From NCBI RefSeq assembly GCF_963677945.1, contig NZ_OY782578.1:1736001-1800000 (forward strand): a DNA stretch of 64,000 bases, written 5' to 3'. This document shows positions 25,101 through 34,500 of the stretch, piece by piece; positions within the stretch are counted from its first letter, which is position 1; every line of letters begins with the position of its first letter. The position numbers and the translations under genes are program-made. This stretch comes from an uncultured Bacteroides sp. (GTDB lineage Bacteria > Bacteroidota > Bacteroidia > Bacteroidales > Bacteroidaceae). Under the pieces are notes generated by a model that was not told the DNA's origin, made no database searches, and worked only from the letters and a program-made list of their open reading frames with translations.

Positions 25101-25482
25101 TACAAATGTTCCTTCATTCTGGAATCCGGATAATATGTATGTTTATCAAGACGTGACTGACGGAGCTGGTAATATCGTGTTGGCTCAAAACCGTAATGCT
25201 AAATATCCTAATATGGCTTACTCAAGTGTTAACTCAATGTCTTCTTCATTCTGGAGAGTGAGTGGAACAAGAGTTCGTTTAAATCGTTTGACTTTAGCTT
25301 ATTCTGTTCCTTCTTCCTTGATTAAGAAAGCTGGAATTCAGAGTGCTCGTATAAATGTAACCGGACAGAATCTTTTGAGCTTATATAATCCATACCCAGA
25401 TCATTTTATCGATCCTATGAACAGTTATAATGCTTATCCTACATTGCGTCAATTTACAGTCGGTGTAAATCTGTCATTCTAA
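22162..25482 (+). CDS. SusC/RagA-family TonB-dependent outer-membrane transporter (pair 1)
   Basis: 1106 residues. Signal peptide ending ALAQ, then a carboxypeptidase-regulatory-like beta-sandwich (about 27-100: VKGTVVDENGEPIIGASV), the TonB-box region NEVVVVGYGAQKK, a plug domain with PLFVIDGYIYP and ILKDASAAVYGARAANGVI, and a 22-strand barrel ending TVGVNLSF. It imports oligosaccharides across the outer membrane with its SusD lid (25517, 34 bp downstream). No N-terminal STN signalling domain is present, so it is not itself a sigma-regulating transducer. It begins 30 bp after the beta-helix lipoprotein. Confidence 0.96.
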   Translation: MKRKYIISLCLSLLMAFFAMPALAQDRTVKGTVVDENGEPIIGASVTVKGVASKGTVTDLNGQYTLSVPKDAKLTVSFIGYKSQVVTGGDVIMKQDETTLNEVVVVGYGAQKKAHLTGSVATVPMDEIKDLAAGGLASTLSGLINGVSVSGGMSRPGENATIYVRDTNSLSEVHSTAQQPLFVIDGYIYPNDVKVGLGTQNLGAEAFNNLDPSEVESISILKDASAAVYGARAANGVILVTTKKGKMGTPSISYSGTFGFADEVARPKMLSAYNYGRLYNAVADADPTKTDLNRKTGLYQADELEAMKGLNYDLLDKYWKVATTAKHSVNISGASEKANYFAGISYFDQNANLGNLDYNRWNYRAGVDVNVSKWLKAGMSVSGDYGKKNTPYIKVGGSSSEKDYTLLLTRPRYIPETVGGYAISAYGISDSRKDDDQEYSYSLMQNNGDYSRSMNSNLTLNGNVEYDFGWNKILKGLKLRLSYAKSINSDKTNQFGSTYNIYKMVNRTGSESHLYTPVGDGDYNSYLTESNFLKQTIANGDPSQLNRSMTRTDNYQLNFTASYSRDFGKHHVSGLFSIEKSEAENEYLYAMVSNPYDFTTGQSNSAIGDTKVVTFTRGESGTMSYIGRLNYAYSGKYLFEVLLRSDASTKFAPKNYWGLFPSASAGWIISEEEWFKKAAPWIEFLKVRASLGLTGRDNAEPWQWMQVYAQDADKGVVFGSSTNTDASNRITINKNNSALNRDVHWDKSYKANVGVDMNVLDSRLQMTFETYREWNRDMLMNIAQVIPGTVGTQSADLNLGEMDSWGYEVGLTWRDKIGKDFKYHVGINTGYGDNKVLNMDFEKEFIYRQIQKGHRSDVGTWGMQCLGMFRSFQDIEEYFTKYNITSYLGMAKDKVRPGMLIYKDVRGAQQADGTYAAPDGIVDKDNDQVALSSRSNPYGFTSNFGAEWKNFSISAQVNASWGGYSLIPSSALKPGDGLEFTNVPSFWNPDNMYVYQDVTDGAGNIVLAQNRNAKYPNMAYSSVNSMSSSFWRVSGTRVRLNRLTLAYSVPSSLIKKAGIQSARINVTGQNLLSLYNPYPDHFIDPMNSYNAYPTLRQFTVGVNLSF

Positions 25483-25516
25483 GCAGGGTATTATAAAATT
25501 CTAAAAGTAAACAACG

Positions 25517-27709
25517 ATGAAAAAAAATATAATAAATCTGTTCAGCTTAAGCTTGACTATTATTTTCACGCTTTCTGCTTGTAGTGATGACTTCCTTGAA
25601 GAAAAGAAGAATTACGATAACGTGAGCGAAGATATCTACAACAATTATACTGGATGTAATGCTCGTGTGAATGATATTTACAGCTGGTGTTTACCGGATG
25701 TAAATGGTGCTCCTAGTTGGAAATACAACAGTACTGGTACTAATGATGACCAGGCTAAATCTACTGAAGAATATAGTGGTTTTGGTGCATTTGTTAATCC
25801 TGAATCACCTTTGGCTGTATTGAGTGGAACATCTGTTCCTGATTTCTTTCAGGGAACAGCTAACAATATTCAAGCTTCAGCTTGGGGACGTATTCGTAAT
25901 ATAAATGATGTAATTCGTGGCATCGAAGGCGGAAGTCTTTCTCAGGAAAATAAAAATAAACTTCTGGGTCAGGTTTACTTCTTCCGTGCGTGGTGTTATT
26001 ACAATCTTGTAAAATGGTATGGTGGTGTGCCAATTATTACAGAAGTTCAGGAGCCTACTGAATCATCTTACGTGCCTCGCTCATCAGCTAAGGCTTGTGT
26101 TGAATTTATAATAAGTGATTTGGCTAAGGCTTCTGAGATGCTTTCTGCCGAAACAACCAATGGCGGCTGGAGATCAGGCGATGACTGGGGACGTGTTACT
26201 TCAGGTACAGCATTGGCTTTGAAAGGTCGTGTACTACTAATGTGGGCAAGTCCGTTATTCAATCGTGCTAATGATGAATCACGCTGGCAAAGTGCTTATA
26301 CCGAGATGAAAAAGGATCTTACAACAATCAACGCTTGTGGATATAATCTTTATAACACTAGTAGTAATGTAAATGGTTCTGACTTTGCCGGTATGTTTAC
26401 TAAATATAGCCAAAATCCGGAAGCTGTATTTGTAAGTCAATACAATACAGTTTCTGCCGGTAACGGACAGAGAAATAATTCATGGGAACGTGGTATTCGT
26501 CCAAAGAATACAACTGGAAGTGGCAAGAATGCATCAGCAATGTTGATTGATATGTTCCCAATGGCAGATGGTAAGCGCCCTGCTTCATGCGATACTTACA
26601 CTAAGCTTCAGGCTTCTGATTCTACCTATAATGAAGGTTATCCATTTATGGCACGTGACCCTCGTTTCTATCGTACTTTTGCTTTCCCGGGTGTACGTTG
26701 GGCTTATAAGGGAGATCCTATTCCGGCAAATCCTAATAACCCATCTTATGATGGTGGTATTAATTATGTGCTGTGGAACTATGTATGGTATACTGACAAA
26801 AATGACCAGGGTAATCCTGAAAGTGGAAACTCTTATGGTGCAGACAATTTGTTAGCAAACAAGAGTGGTGTTTATGTACGTAAACGTTCTGATGATTTGG
26901 ATGTAAACAATTCACCTCTTTACGGAGGTTTCGATGCAGCAAATTCTAACGGAGGTTTTGCTTATTCTGCCGCTCCTTATATTGAACTTCGTTATGCAGA
27001 GGTATTATTAAACTTTGCAGAGGTAGCTTGTGGTGCCGGTCATATGGATGAAGCTGTAGAACAAATAAAGAAAGTTCGTGCTCGTGCAGGTTATACTTCT
27101 GATAATAATTATGGATTGCAACAGGATTTGACATCAGATCAAGCTACATGTATGTCTGCTATTCTGTATGAACGCCAAATTGAATTTGCTTATGAAGGAA
27201 AACGTTTCGATGATCTTCGTCGTTGGATGTTATTTGATGGTGGTGCAACAGCAGTTACTGGCGCTCCTTCTTCATGGACATTGACCGGATGGGGTGGCAA
27301 TACTTGTACATGGCTTGGTTTTAAAGCATTGAATGGACAACGTCGTGAGAATTTTGAATTCCGTGTGGCTGATTCTTATGGTATTGGTGGAACAACATTC
27401 GATTCCGATCCATTAGTAAAAGCTGGCGTTACTCGTTGTACTCCTGTTGATTATCGTAAGGCCGACTTGAAGTCTCAATTGGAAACACTGAAATCATGGT
27501 ATGAAACTCATTTGGTTCGTAACTTGAAGAAGGGCGATGGTCGTGATTCTAATCATAATGATGAGTATATTACGTTCTACCCACGTTATTATTTCCTTGG
27601 CCTTTCTCAAGGTGCATTGAATAACAACCTTAAGATACAACAAACTATCGGTTGGGAAGATTCTAATAATGGTGGTTCCGCAGGTACATTTGACCCATTT
27701 GCTGAATAA
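25517..27709 (+). CDS. SusD/RagB-family surface glycan-binding lipoprotein (pair 1)
   Basis: 730 residues, longer than the usual 500-650. Lipoprotein Cys at about residue 22 (TLSACSDDFLEEKK). The SusD TPR-like core is recognisable: LGQVYFFRAWCYYNLVKWYGGVPIIT, GTALALKGRVLLMWASPLFN, YIELRYAEVLLNFAEVACGAG and ILYERQIEFAYEGKRFDDLRRW. It forms the hinged lid on SusC 1 and captures oligosaccharides at the surface. Extra length is in loops between about residues 300-430 and 580-650. A hairpin terminator follows the stop by 24 bp. Confidence 0.95.
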   Translation: MKKNIINLFSLSLTIIFTLSACSDDFLEEKKNYDNVSEDIYNNYTGCNARVNDIYSWCLPDVNGAPSWKYNSTGTNDDQAKSTEEYSGFGAFVNPESPLAVLSGTSVPDFFQGTANNIQASAWGRIRNINDVIRGIEGGSLSQENKNKLLGQVYFFRAWCYYNLVKWYGGVPIITEVQEPTESSYVPRSSAKACVEFIISDLAKASEMLSAETTNGGWRSGDDWGRVTSGTALALKGRVLLMWASPLFNRANDESRWQSAYTEMKKDLTTINACGYNLYNTSSNVNGSDFAGMFTKYSQNPEAVFVSQYNTVSAGNGQRNNSWERGIRPKNTTGSGKNASAMLIDMFPMADGKRPASCDTYTKLQASDSTYNEGYPFMARDPRFYRTFAFPGVRWAYKGDPIPANPNNPSYDGGINYVLWNYVWYTDKNDQGNPESGNSYGADNLLANKSGVYVRKRSDDLDVNNSPLYGGFDAANSNGGFAYSAAPYIELRYAEVLLNFAEVACGAGHMDEAVEQIKKVRARAGYTSDNNYGLQQDLTSDQATCMSAILYERQIEFAYEGKRFDDLRRWMLFDGGATAVTGAPSSWTLTGWGGNTCTWLGFKALNGQRRENFEFRVADSYGIGGTTFDSDPLVKAGVTRCTPVDYRKADLKSQLETLKSWYETHLVRNLKKGDGRDSNHNDEYITFYPRYYFLGLSQGALNNNLKIQQTIGWEDSNNGGSAGTFDPFAE

Positions 27710-27732
27710 TCGAATAAAGAATATATAGGAAG

Positions 27733-27766
27733 AGAGGATGTTTCGTGAGAAGCATCCTCTTTTTTG
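27733..27766 (+). terminator. Terminator after SusC/SusD pair 1
   Basis: AGAGGATG (27733-27740) pairs with CATCCTCT (27753-27760), extended by wobble pairs, followed by a run of T. It separates the first PUL block from the PL1 promoter. Confidence 0.85.
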
Positions 27767-27786
27767 ATTTTTTTTATTCAATTTTG

Positions 27787-27819
27787 TTTGTTGGTGATTA
27801 CAAAAAGCCTTTAAATTTG
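27787..27819 (+). promoter_or_regulatory. Bacteroides-type promoter for the PL1 lyase
   Basis: TTTG (27787-27790), 21 bp, TAAATTTG (27812-27819): a full match to the -33/-7 pattern. The -7 box ends 36 bp before the PL1 ATG and follows directly on the preceding terminator, so PL1 and DUF3826 form their own unit. Confidence 0.78.
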
Positions 27820-27855
27820 TCTTATAGGTATAAGTAAGTTCTTAAATAACGAAAA

Positions 27856-29544
27856 ATGAAAAAGAAATTATTATTGGTAATGTTTATGGTGGCGCTTATG
27901 GCACCATTTTCACAAGTTAAGGCTCAGTATCCTGATGTTCCTAAAGACGTTAAGGAAGCAGCTGATAAAATGATGGCAGAAGAACAAGCATCTTCTGACG
28001 CTGCATGGGATAAAGCTTATCCTATTATTAAAGAAGAGGCTCAACACGGACGTCCATATATTCCATGGGCAGCTCGTCCAACTGATCTTCCACAAGCTAA
28101 AATTCCATCTTTCCCAGGTGCAATGGGTGGCGGCGCATACACTTTTGGTGGCCGTGGTGGTAGAGTTATTACTGTAACAAATCTTAATGATCGCGGACCA
28201 GGTTCTTTGCGTGATGCTTGTGAACAAGGTGGTGCTCGTATTGTAGTATTTAATGTTTCAGGTATTATCCGCATTAAAACTCCTATTATTGTTCGTGCTC
28301 CTTATATTACTATTGCAGGACAAACTGCACCGGGTGATGGTGTATGTTTAGCTGGCGAATCTTTCTGGGTAAATACTCACGATGTGATTGTACGTCACAT
28401 GCGTTTCCGTCGTGGTGAAACATGGGTAGGCCGTCGTGACGACTCATTCGGTGGTAACCCTGTAGGTAACATTATGATCGACCACTGTTCTTGTACTTTT
28501 GGTCTGGATGAAAATATTTCTTTCTATCGTCACATGTTCAGTCCTGGTAAAGGATACAATGATCTTAAATTGCCTACTGTAAATGTAACTATCCAGAATA
28601 CAATTTCTGCAAAGGCTCTTGATACTTACAACCATGCATTTGGTAGTACTCTTGGTGGTGAAAACTGTTCTTTCATGCGTAACCTTTGGGCTAGCAATGC
28701 AGGACGTAACCCATCTATTGGTTGGAATGGTATTTTTAACTTTGCGAATAACGTAGTTTACAACTGGGTGCACCGTTCTGTTGACGGTGGTGATTATACA
28801 GCATTGTATAATATCATTAATAACTACTACAAACCAGGTCCGTTAACTCCAAAAGATACTCCTGTTGGTCATCGTATTGTAAAACCTGAATCAGGACGTA
28901 GTAAATTAGGTTATTATGTATTTGGTCGTGTATACTGTAATGGTAATGTAATGGAAGGTAATGAAACTGTAACTAAAGATAACTGGGCAGGTGGTGTTCA
29001 GGTTGAAGAACAACCTAATACAGACGGCTATACTGCTGATATGAAATGGAACGAACCATTCCCAATGCCTTCATTCCCAATTATGTCTGCTAAAGAAGCT
29101 TACAATTTCGTAATGGAAAATGTAGGTGCTAATATTCCTAAGAGAGATATTGTAGACCAACGTATTATTGAAGAAGTAAAAACTGGTAAGGCTTATTACA
29201 AAGAAGGTTTAGATCCTGAATCATTCTATCAATTCAAATATCGTCGTTTACCAAAAGATTCTTATAAGAAAGGTATCATTACAGATATCAAGCAAGTTGG
29301 TGGATATCCTGAATACAAAGGTAAAGCATACAAAGACAGTGATAACGATGGTATGCCAGATGCATGGGAAAAAGCAAACGGTTTGAATCCTAACGATCCA
29401 TCTGATGCAAACAAAGACTGCACTGGTGACGGTTATACAAACATTGAAAAATACATCAATGGTATTGATACCAAAGCTAAGGTTGACTGGACAAACCCAG
29501 CTAATAACTTCGATACATTAGCAAAAAAAGGTTCATTGATGTAA
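27856..29544 (+). CDS. Polysaccharide lyase family 1, pectate lyase type
   Basis: 562 residues. Signal peptide MKKKLLLVMFMVALMAPFSQ ending KAQ. The parallel beta-helix lyase domain (about 80-400) has FPGAMGGGAYTFGGRGG, RGPGSLRDACEQGGARIVVF, ITIAGQTAPGDGVCLAG, VRHMRFRRGE and IMIDHCSCTFGLDENISFYR, the usual PL1 order with the calcium-binding Asp cluster. The C-terminal part has a calcium-loop segment (DSDNDGMPDAWEKANGLNP, then DANKDCTGDGYTNIEKYING) like thrombospondin type 3 or dockerin-like repeats. It eliminates across alpha-1,4 galacturonic acid links in pectin. Its own promoter precedes it, and the DUF3826 gene begins 3 bp after its stop. Confidence 0.93.
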   Translation: MKKKLLLVMFMVALMAPFSQVKAQYPDVPKDVKEAADKMMAEEQASSDAAWDKAYPIIKEEAQHGRPYIPWAARPTDLPQAKIPSFPGAMGGGAYTFGGRGGRVITVTNLNDRGPGSLRDACEQGGARIVVFNVSGIIRIKTPIIVRAPYITIAGQTAPGDGVCLAGESFWVNTHDVIVRHMRFRRGETWVGRRDDSFGGNPVGNIMIDHCSCTFGLDENISFYRHMFSPGKGYNDLKLPTVNVTIQNTISAKALDTYNHAFGSTLGGENCSFMRNLWASNAGRNPSIGWNGIFNFANNVVYNWVHRSVDGGDYTALYNIINNYYKPGPLTPKDTPVGHRIVKPESGRSKLGYYVFGRVYCNGNVMEGNETVTKDNWAGGVQVEEQPNTDGYTADMKWNEPFPMPSFPIMSAKEAYNFVMENVGANIPKRDIVDQRIIEEVKTGKAYYKEGLDPESFYQFKYRRLPKDSYKKGIITDIKQVGGYPEYKGKAYKDSDNDGMPDAWEKANGLNPNDPSDANKDCTGDGYTNIEKYINGIDTKAKVDWTNPANNFDTLAKKGSLM

Positions 29545-29547
29545 TAA

Positions 29548-30237
29548 ATGGCTTGTATGAAAAATAATAAAATGAAATTTTTGTACTTAGTTGCATTATT
29601 CGCTCTTTTTGCTGGTACAACTTTTGCTACAGAACTGGATTCGCTTAACCGTGATCCGAAATATGTAGAGACTATCAAAGGTCGTTCACAGAAAATTGTC
29701 GATAAACTGAAACTGAAAAAAGCAAATGTGGCTCTTGATGTTCGTAATATTATTGCTAATAAGTATTTCTTATTGAATGATATTTATGAAAAAAGAGATG
29801 CTGCAGTTAAGAAGGTCAAAGATTCTGGTGTGACAGGTTCACAAAAGAACGATGCTCTTTCTGCTATTGATCACGAAAAGGATGCAGCTTTATACCGTTC
29901 TCATTTCGCTTTTGCTTCGGATCTTTCTTTGTTGCTCAACGAAAAGCAGATTGAAGAAGTAAAAGATGGTATGACTTTCGGAGTTGTAAATGTAACTTAT
30001 ACTGCAACTCTCGATATGATTCCTTCTTTGAAAGCTGATGAGAAAAAGCAAATATTAGCTTGGCTAAAAGAAGCTCGTGAATTTGCTATGGATGCTGAGA
30101 ATTCTAATAAGAAACATGAAGCATTTGGTAAATACAAAGGTCGTATTAACAATTATCTTTCTAAACGTGGCTATGATCTTACTAAAGAAAGAGCTGAGTG
30201 GGAAAAACGTTGTAAAGCAAAAGGTATAAAATTGTAA
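29548..30237 (+). CDS. DUF3826-type secreted protein, PL1 companion
   Basis: Up to 229 residues. Starts at 29548, 29557 and 29572 are all in frame; the last (MKFLYLVALFALFAGTTFA) gives the cleanest signal peptide, but the first is 3 bp from the PL1 stop. The mature protein is helical and charged, matching what I recall of DUF3826 proteins, which in Bacteroides pectin loci often sit beside PL1 or PL10 lyases. No catalytic motif is known for the family. Tight coupling to PL1 suggests shared secretion, folding or substrate handling. A strong terminator follows. Confidence 0.8.
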   Translation: MACMKNNKMKFLYLVALFALFAGTTFATELDSLNRDPKYVETIKGRSQKIVDKLKLKKANVALDVRNIIANKYFLLNDIYEKRDAAVKKVKDSGVTGSQKNDALSAIDHEKDAALYRSHFAFASDLSLLLNEKQIEEVKDGMTFGVVNVTYTATLDMIPSLKADEKKQILAWLKEAREFAMDAENSNKKHEAFGKYKGRINNYLSKRGYDLTKERAEWEKRCKAKGIKL

Positions 30238-30259
30238 TTGATTAATTTTATATATTAAT

Positions 30260-30299
30260 GATCCTCGGTTTATCTGTAAGATAAACCGGGGATCTTTTG
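30260..30299 (+). terminator. Terminator after PL1-DUF3826
   Basis: 16-bp stem (30260-30275 with 30279-30294) with one G-U pair, a 3-nt loop and a TTTTG tract. Array C begins 8 bp after it. Confidence 0.88.
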
Positions 30300-30307
30300 T
30301 TTCTGGA

Positions 30308-30386
30308 TTTATTGCCCAATGAACGGTAATTTATTCACCAATGGTTACTAGTTTATTGACCAATAAATAAAATTCATTCACCAATG
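30308..30386. repeat. Array C: four dyad units at 22 bp period
   Basis: Units TTTATTGCCCAATG (30308), TTTATTCACCAATG (30330), TTTATTGACCAATA (30352) and TTCATTCACCAATG (30373): steps of 22, 22 and 21 bp with 7-8 bp spacers. Each has a 10-bp imperfect palindrome ATTSRCCAAT. It lies between the PL1-block terminator and the eight-enzyme block starting at 30492. Same design as arrays A and B, unrelated sequence. Confidence 0.75.
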
Positions 30387-30491
30387 AATTTCAACCATTC
30401 CATTTATCACTGCTAATTGAGTACAAACTTTCTTTTAAAGCGTCCTTTTATCGTATTGTTGTGTATAATTTATTAAAAAGTTAATTCTATA

Positions 30492-31418
30492 ATGGCAAAT
30501 ATAATTAAATCAGGATTTCTGTTGCTTCTCATATTTTTGGCTTCATGCAAAACATCTCGTTCAGATGTCTACCTTTTTACATCTTTCCATGAACCAGCAA
30601 ACGAAGGTTTGCGCTATCTTTACAGTGAAGATGGCATTCATTGGGATAGTATTGCAGGAGCATGGTTTAAACCGGAATTAGGAGTGCATAAACTGTTACG
30701 CGACCCATCTATAGCACGTACTCCCGATGGAATTTACCATTTAGTGTGGACTACCAGTTGGAAAGGAGATCTGGGATTTGGTTATGCAGAATCAAAAGAC
30801 TTGATTCATTGGTCGGACGAGAAAATGATTCCCGTTATGGCTAAAGAACCTACTACTGTAAATGTATGGGCTCCGGAAATTTTTTACGATGATGAAAAGA
30901 AAGAATTTGTAGTAGTGTGGGCTTCTTGTGTTCCAAATCGTTTTGAAAGAGGAATTGAAGATGAAGACAACAATCATCGTCTGTATTATATTACAACAAA
31001 AGACTTTAAAACAATATCTGAAACAAAATTGTTTTATGATCCGGGATTTAGTGTAATCGATGCTACCATTGTAAAACGTGCAAAGAACGACTATGTTTTG
31101 GTGCTGAAAGACAATACCCGTGCAATGAGAAACCTGAAAATTGCATTTGCTAAATCTCCAACAGGTCCTTATTCACCAGCATCTGTTCCTTTTACTGAAA
31201 GCTTTGTTGAAGGGCCTTCTGTTACTAAAGTTGCTAACGACTATATGATTTATTTTGATGTATACAGAAAGCATATTTATGGAGCAATGAAAACAAAAGA
31301 TTTTATTCATTTTCAGGATAAAACGAATGAAGTAAGTGTTCCCGAAGGACATAAGCATGGAACAATTATTAAAGTTCCACGTTCTGAAGTTACTAATCTA
31401 TTAAAGGCACGTAAATAA
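30492..31418 (+). CDS. GH43-like lipoprotein glycosidase
   Basis: 308 residues, a single five-bladed propeller domain. Lipoprotein signal with Cys at about residue 19 (LLIFLASCKTS). Family features: the general-base Asp in LLRDPSIARTPDG (about residue 70), the modulating Asp in VIDATIVKR, and the general-acid Glu in SFVEGPSVTK (about 239). GH43 and related clan members usually remove arabinofuranose, xylose or galactose; the specificity here is not assignable. It opens the tight enzyme block of the PUL; the next gene starts after 84 bp. Confidence 0.82.
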   Translation: MANIIKSGFLLLLIFLASCKTSRSDVYLFTSFHEPANEGLRYLYSEDGIHWDSIAGAWFKPELGVHKLLRDPSIARTPDGIYHLVWTTSWKGDLGFGYAESKDLIHWSDEKMIPVMAKEPTTVNVWAPEIFYDDEKKEFVVVWASCVPNRFERGIEDEDNNHRLYYITTKDFKTISETKLFYDPGFSVIDATIVKRAKNDYVLVLKDNTRAMRNLKIAFAKSPTGPYSPASVPFTESFVEGPSVTKVANDYMIYFDVYRKHIYGAMKTKDFIHFQDKTNEVSVPEGHKHGTIIKVPRSEVTNLLKARK

Positions 31419-31502
31419 ACATACTCTCTTTAATGAGCTTCAAAGTCATATAACGACTTTCGATATAAATACGCAGAAAAGTAAAAACATAGCTAAATTA
31501 AA

Positions 31503-34500
31503 ATGAATAGATTTACTCAATCAATATGTTCGCTTGCATCAGCTTTTCTTCTGACAACAGTTGGGGCAGCACAGAATAAGATTCATTATACAGGTACAGA
31601 ACTTTCTAATCCTGCATATCATGATGGTCAGCTTTCTCCGGTAGTAGGAGTACATAACATTCAGGTGATGCGTGCTAACCGCGAGCATCCCAATGTTTCC
31701 AATGGTGATGGCTGGACATATAATCATCAACCGATGATGGCTTACTGGCAAGGAAAGTTCTATATGCATTATCTTTCAGATCCGAAAGATGAGCATGTAC
31801 CATCTTCACGTACTCTTTTAATGACTTCTAAGGATGGATACAACTGGACAAATCCGGTAGTTCTTTTCCCTCCATATAATGTTCCAGATGGATATACAAA
31901 ACCAGATTATCCGGGTGTGGCAAAGAATCTGATTGCTATTATGCACCAGCGGGTAGGCTTTTATGTGTCAAAGTCGGGTAAGCTTATAGCAATGGGCTTC
32001 TATGGCGTGGCATTAGATAAGAAAGATGATCCGAACGATGGAAATGGCATTGGTCGTGTGGTTAGAGAAATCAAAAAGGATGGTTCTTTCGGGCCAATCT
32101 ATTTCATTCATTACAATCATGCCTTCAACGAATCAAATACCAACTATCCATTCTTTACTAAAAGTAAGGATAAGAAATTTGTAGCAGCTTGTCAGGAAAT
32201 TCTTGATAATCCGCTTTATCGCATGCAATGGGTAGAGGAGTCCGATCGTAACGATCCTATTATTCCGTTGAAGAAAGAATATAAAGCATTCTGCTATTAT
32301 CATTTGCCGGAAGGCAATATTGCTTGTTTATGGAAACACGCACTAACTTCAATCAGTAAGGATGGCGGTAATACCTGGCTTGAACCGGTAGAACGTGCAA
32401 AAGGATTTGTTAATAGTAATGCAAAGATCTGGGGACAAAGATTGACTGACGGTACTTATGCAACTATCTATAATCCTTCAGAGTTCCGTTGGCCGCTTGC
32501 TATCTCTACCAGTATTGATGGTTTGGAATATACAACACTGAATCTTATTCAAGGTGAAATTACTCCAATGCGTTATGGTGGAAATTATAAGTCATACGGC
32601 CCGCAATATGTTCGCGGTATTCAGGAAGGCAATGGAGTTCCTGCCGATGGTAACCTTTGGGTAGGATATAGCATGAATAAGGAAGATATCTGGGTTTCAT
32701 CTATTCAGGTTCCTATCCGACAAAATGCCCTGACTCAGGCCGATGATAACTTTGATAAATATAAATCAATCAATGAGCTAACAGAATGGAATATCTATTC
32801 TCCAATCTGGGCACCAGTATCAATCGAAAATAAGAACGGAGCCTACTGGCTTACTTTAAAAGATAAAGATCCTTTCGATTTTGCTAAAGTTGAGCGTAAG
32901 ATTCCTGCAACTTCAGAGCTGGAAGTTTCTTTCAAGATGATGGCCGATCAGGCTGACAAAGGTACACTTCAAATTGAATTCCTTGATGAAAACGGTATTG
33001 CATGCTCTCGTCTGGACCTTACTGCTGATGGATTTTTCCGTGCAAAAGGTGGATCTCGTTTCTCGAACATGATGAAATACGAAGCCGGTAAAGTATATGA
33101 CGTAAAAGCTCTTCTATCTGTAGCCAACCGTAGTATTACTGTAACTGTTGATGGCAAGAAAGTAGGAGTGCGTATGTTCTTTGCTCCGGTACATTCTATT
33201 GAAAGAATAGTATTCCGCACAGGTGCACCTCGTAATTTCCCTACTCCGGAAACTCCGGCCGATCAGGATTACGATTTGCCAAATGCAGGTGCCGAAGATC
33301 CAATGGCTGCATATTATATCAAAGATGTAAAAACAACAGCTGTTAATCCTAAAACTTCTGTTATTCTAAGTTATGATAATTTCAGTCATTACGTTGATTA
33401 CTTCAACGGAATGGAAGATGAGAATATTGCTCAGGCCATTCCAAATGCTCAGGCAAGCGAATGGATGAAAGAAAATATTCCATTGTTTGAATGCCCTCAG
33501 AAGAACTTTGAAGAGATGTACTATTACCGTTGGTGGACATTGCGCAAGCACTTGAAACAAACTCCTGTAGGATATGCATTTACAGAGTTCCTTGTTCCGC
33601 GTACTTATGCCGATCAGTATAATCTTATAGCTTCGGCTTTCGGTCATCATATTTATGAATCACGTTGGTTACGTGATCAGAAATTCCTTGATCAATATAT
33701 ACATGTGTGGTTCCGTGGAAACGGCGGTCAGCCAATGAAGAAACTTGCAACTTTCAGCTCATGGGCTGCCGATGCAATTCTTAACCGTTACAAAGTAAAT
33801 GGTAATAAGGAATATATGCTCGATATGCTTCCTGATTTGGAAAGTGAATACAAACGTTGGGAAAGTACTCATCGTTTATCTTCAGGATTATTCTGGCAGG
33901 GAGATGTTCAGGATGGTATGGAAGAATCTATCAGTGGTGGTAGAAAGAAAAAATATGCTCGTCCAACTATTAATAGTTATATGTTTGGTAATGCAAAGGC
34001 TTTGTCACAAATGGCTTTGCTTGCCGGAAAGAAAGATGAAGCAGCACTTTACGAACATAAAGCAGATACTATAAAGAATTTGGTTGAGAACAAATTGTGG
34101 AGTGTGAAACATGGATTCTTTGAAACTTATCGTACCGATTCGTTGGCAAATGTACGTGAAGCAATTGGTTATATTCCTTGGTACTTTAATCTTCCAGATG
34201 CTAATAAATACGATTTGGCATGGAAGCAAGTAACCGAAGAGGGCGGATTCCTTGCACCTTACGGACTTACTACAGCAGAACGTCGTCACCCGTTATTCCG
34301 TATGGCAGGTTGCTGCAAATGTGAATGGGATGGAGCCATCTGGCCTTTCGCAACTGCTCAGACTATGACTGCAATGGCTAACTTTATGAATAACTACAAA
34401 CAGACAGTCTTGAATGACAGTACATATTTCCATTTGATGGAACTTTACGTTGAATCTCAATATCACCGTGGCCGTCCTTATGTAGGCGAATACCTTGATG

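Noticed and set aside
28444-28773. Antisense ORF within the PL1 lyase
   Set aside because: No start context or family features; mirrors the lyase reading frame.
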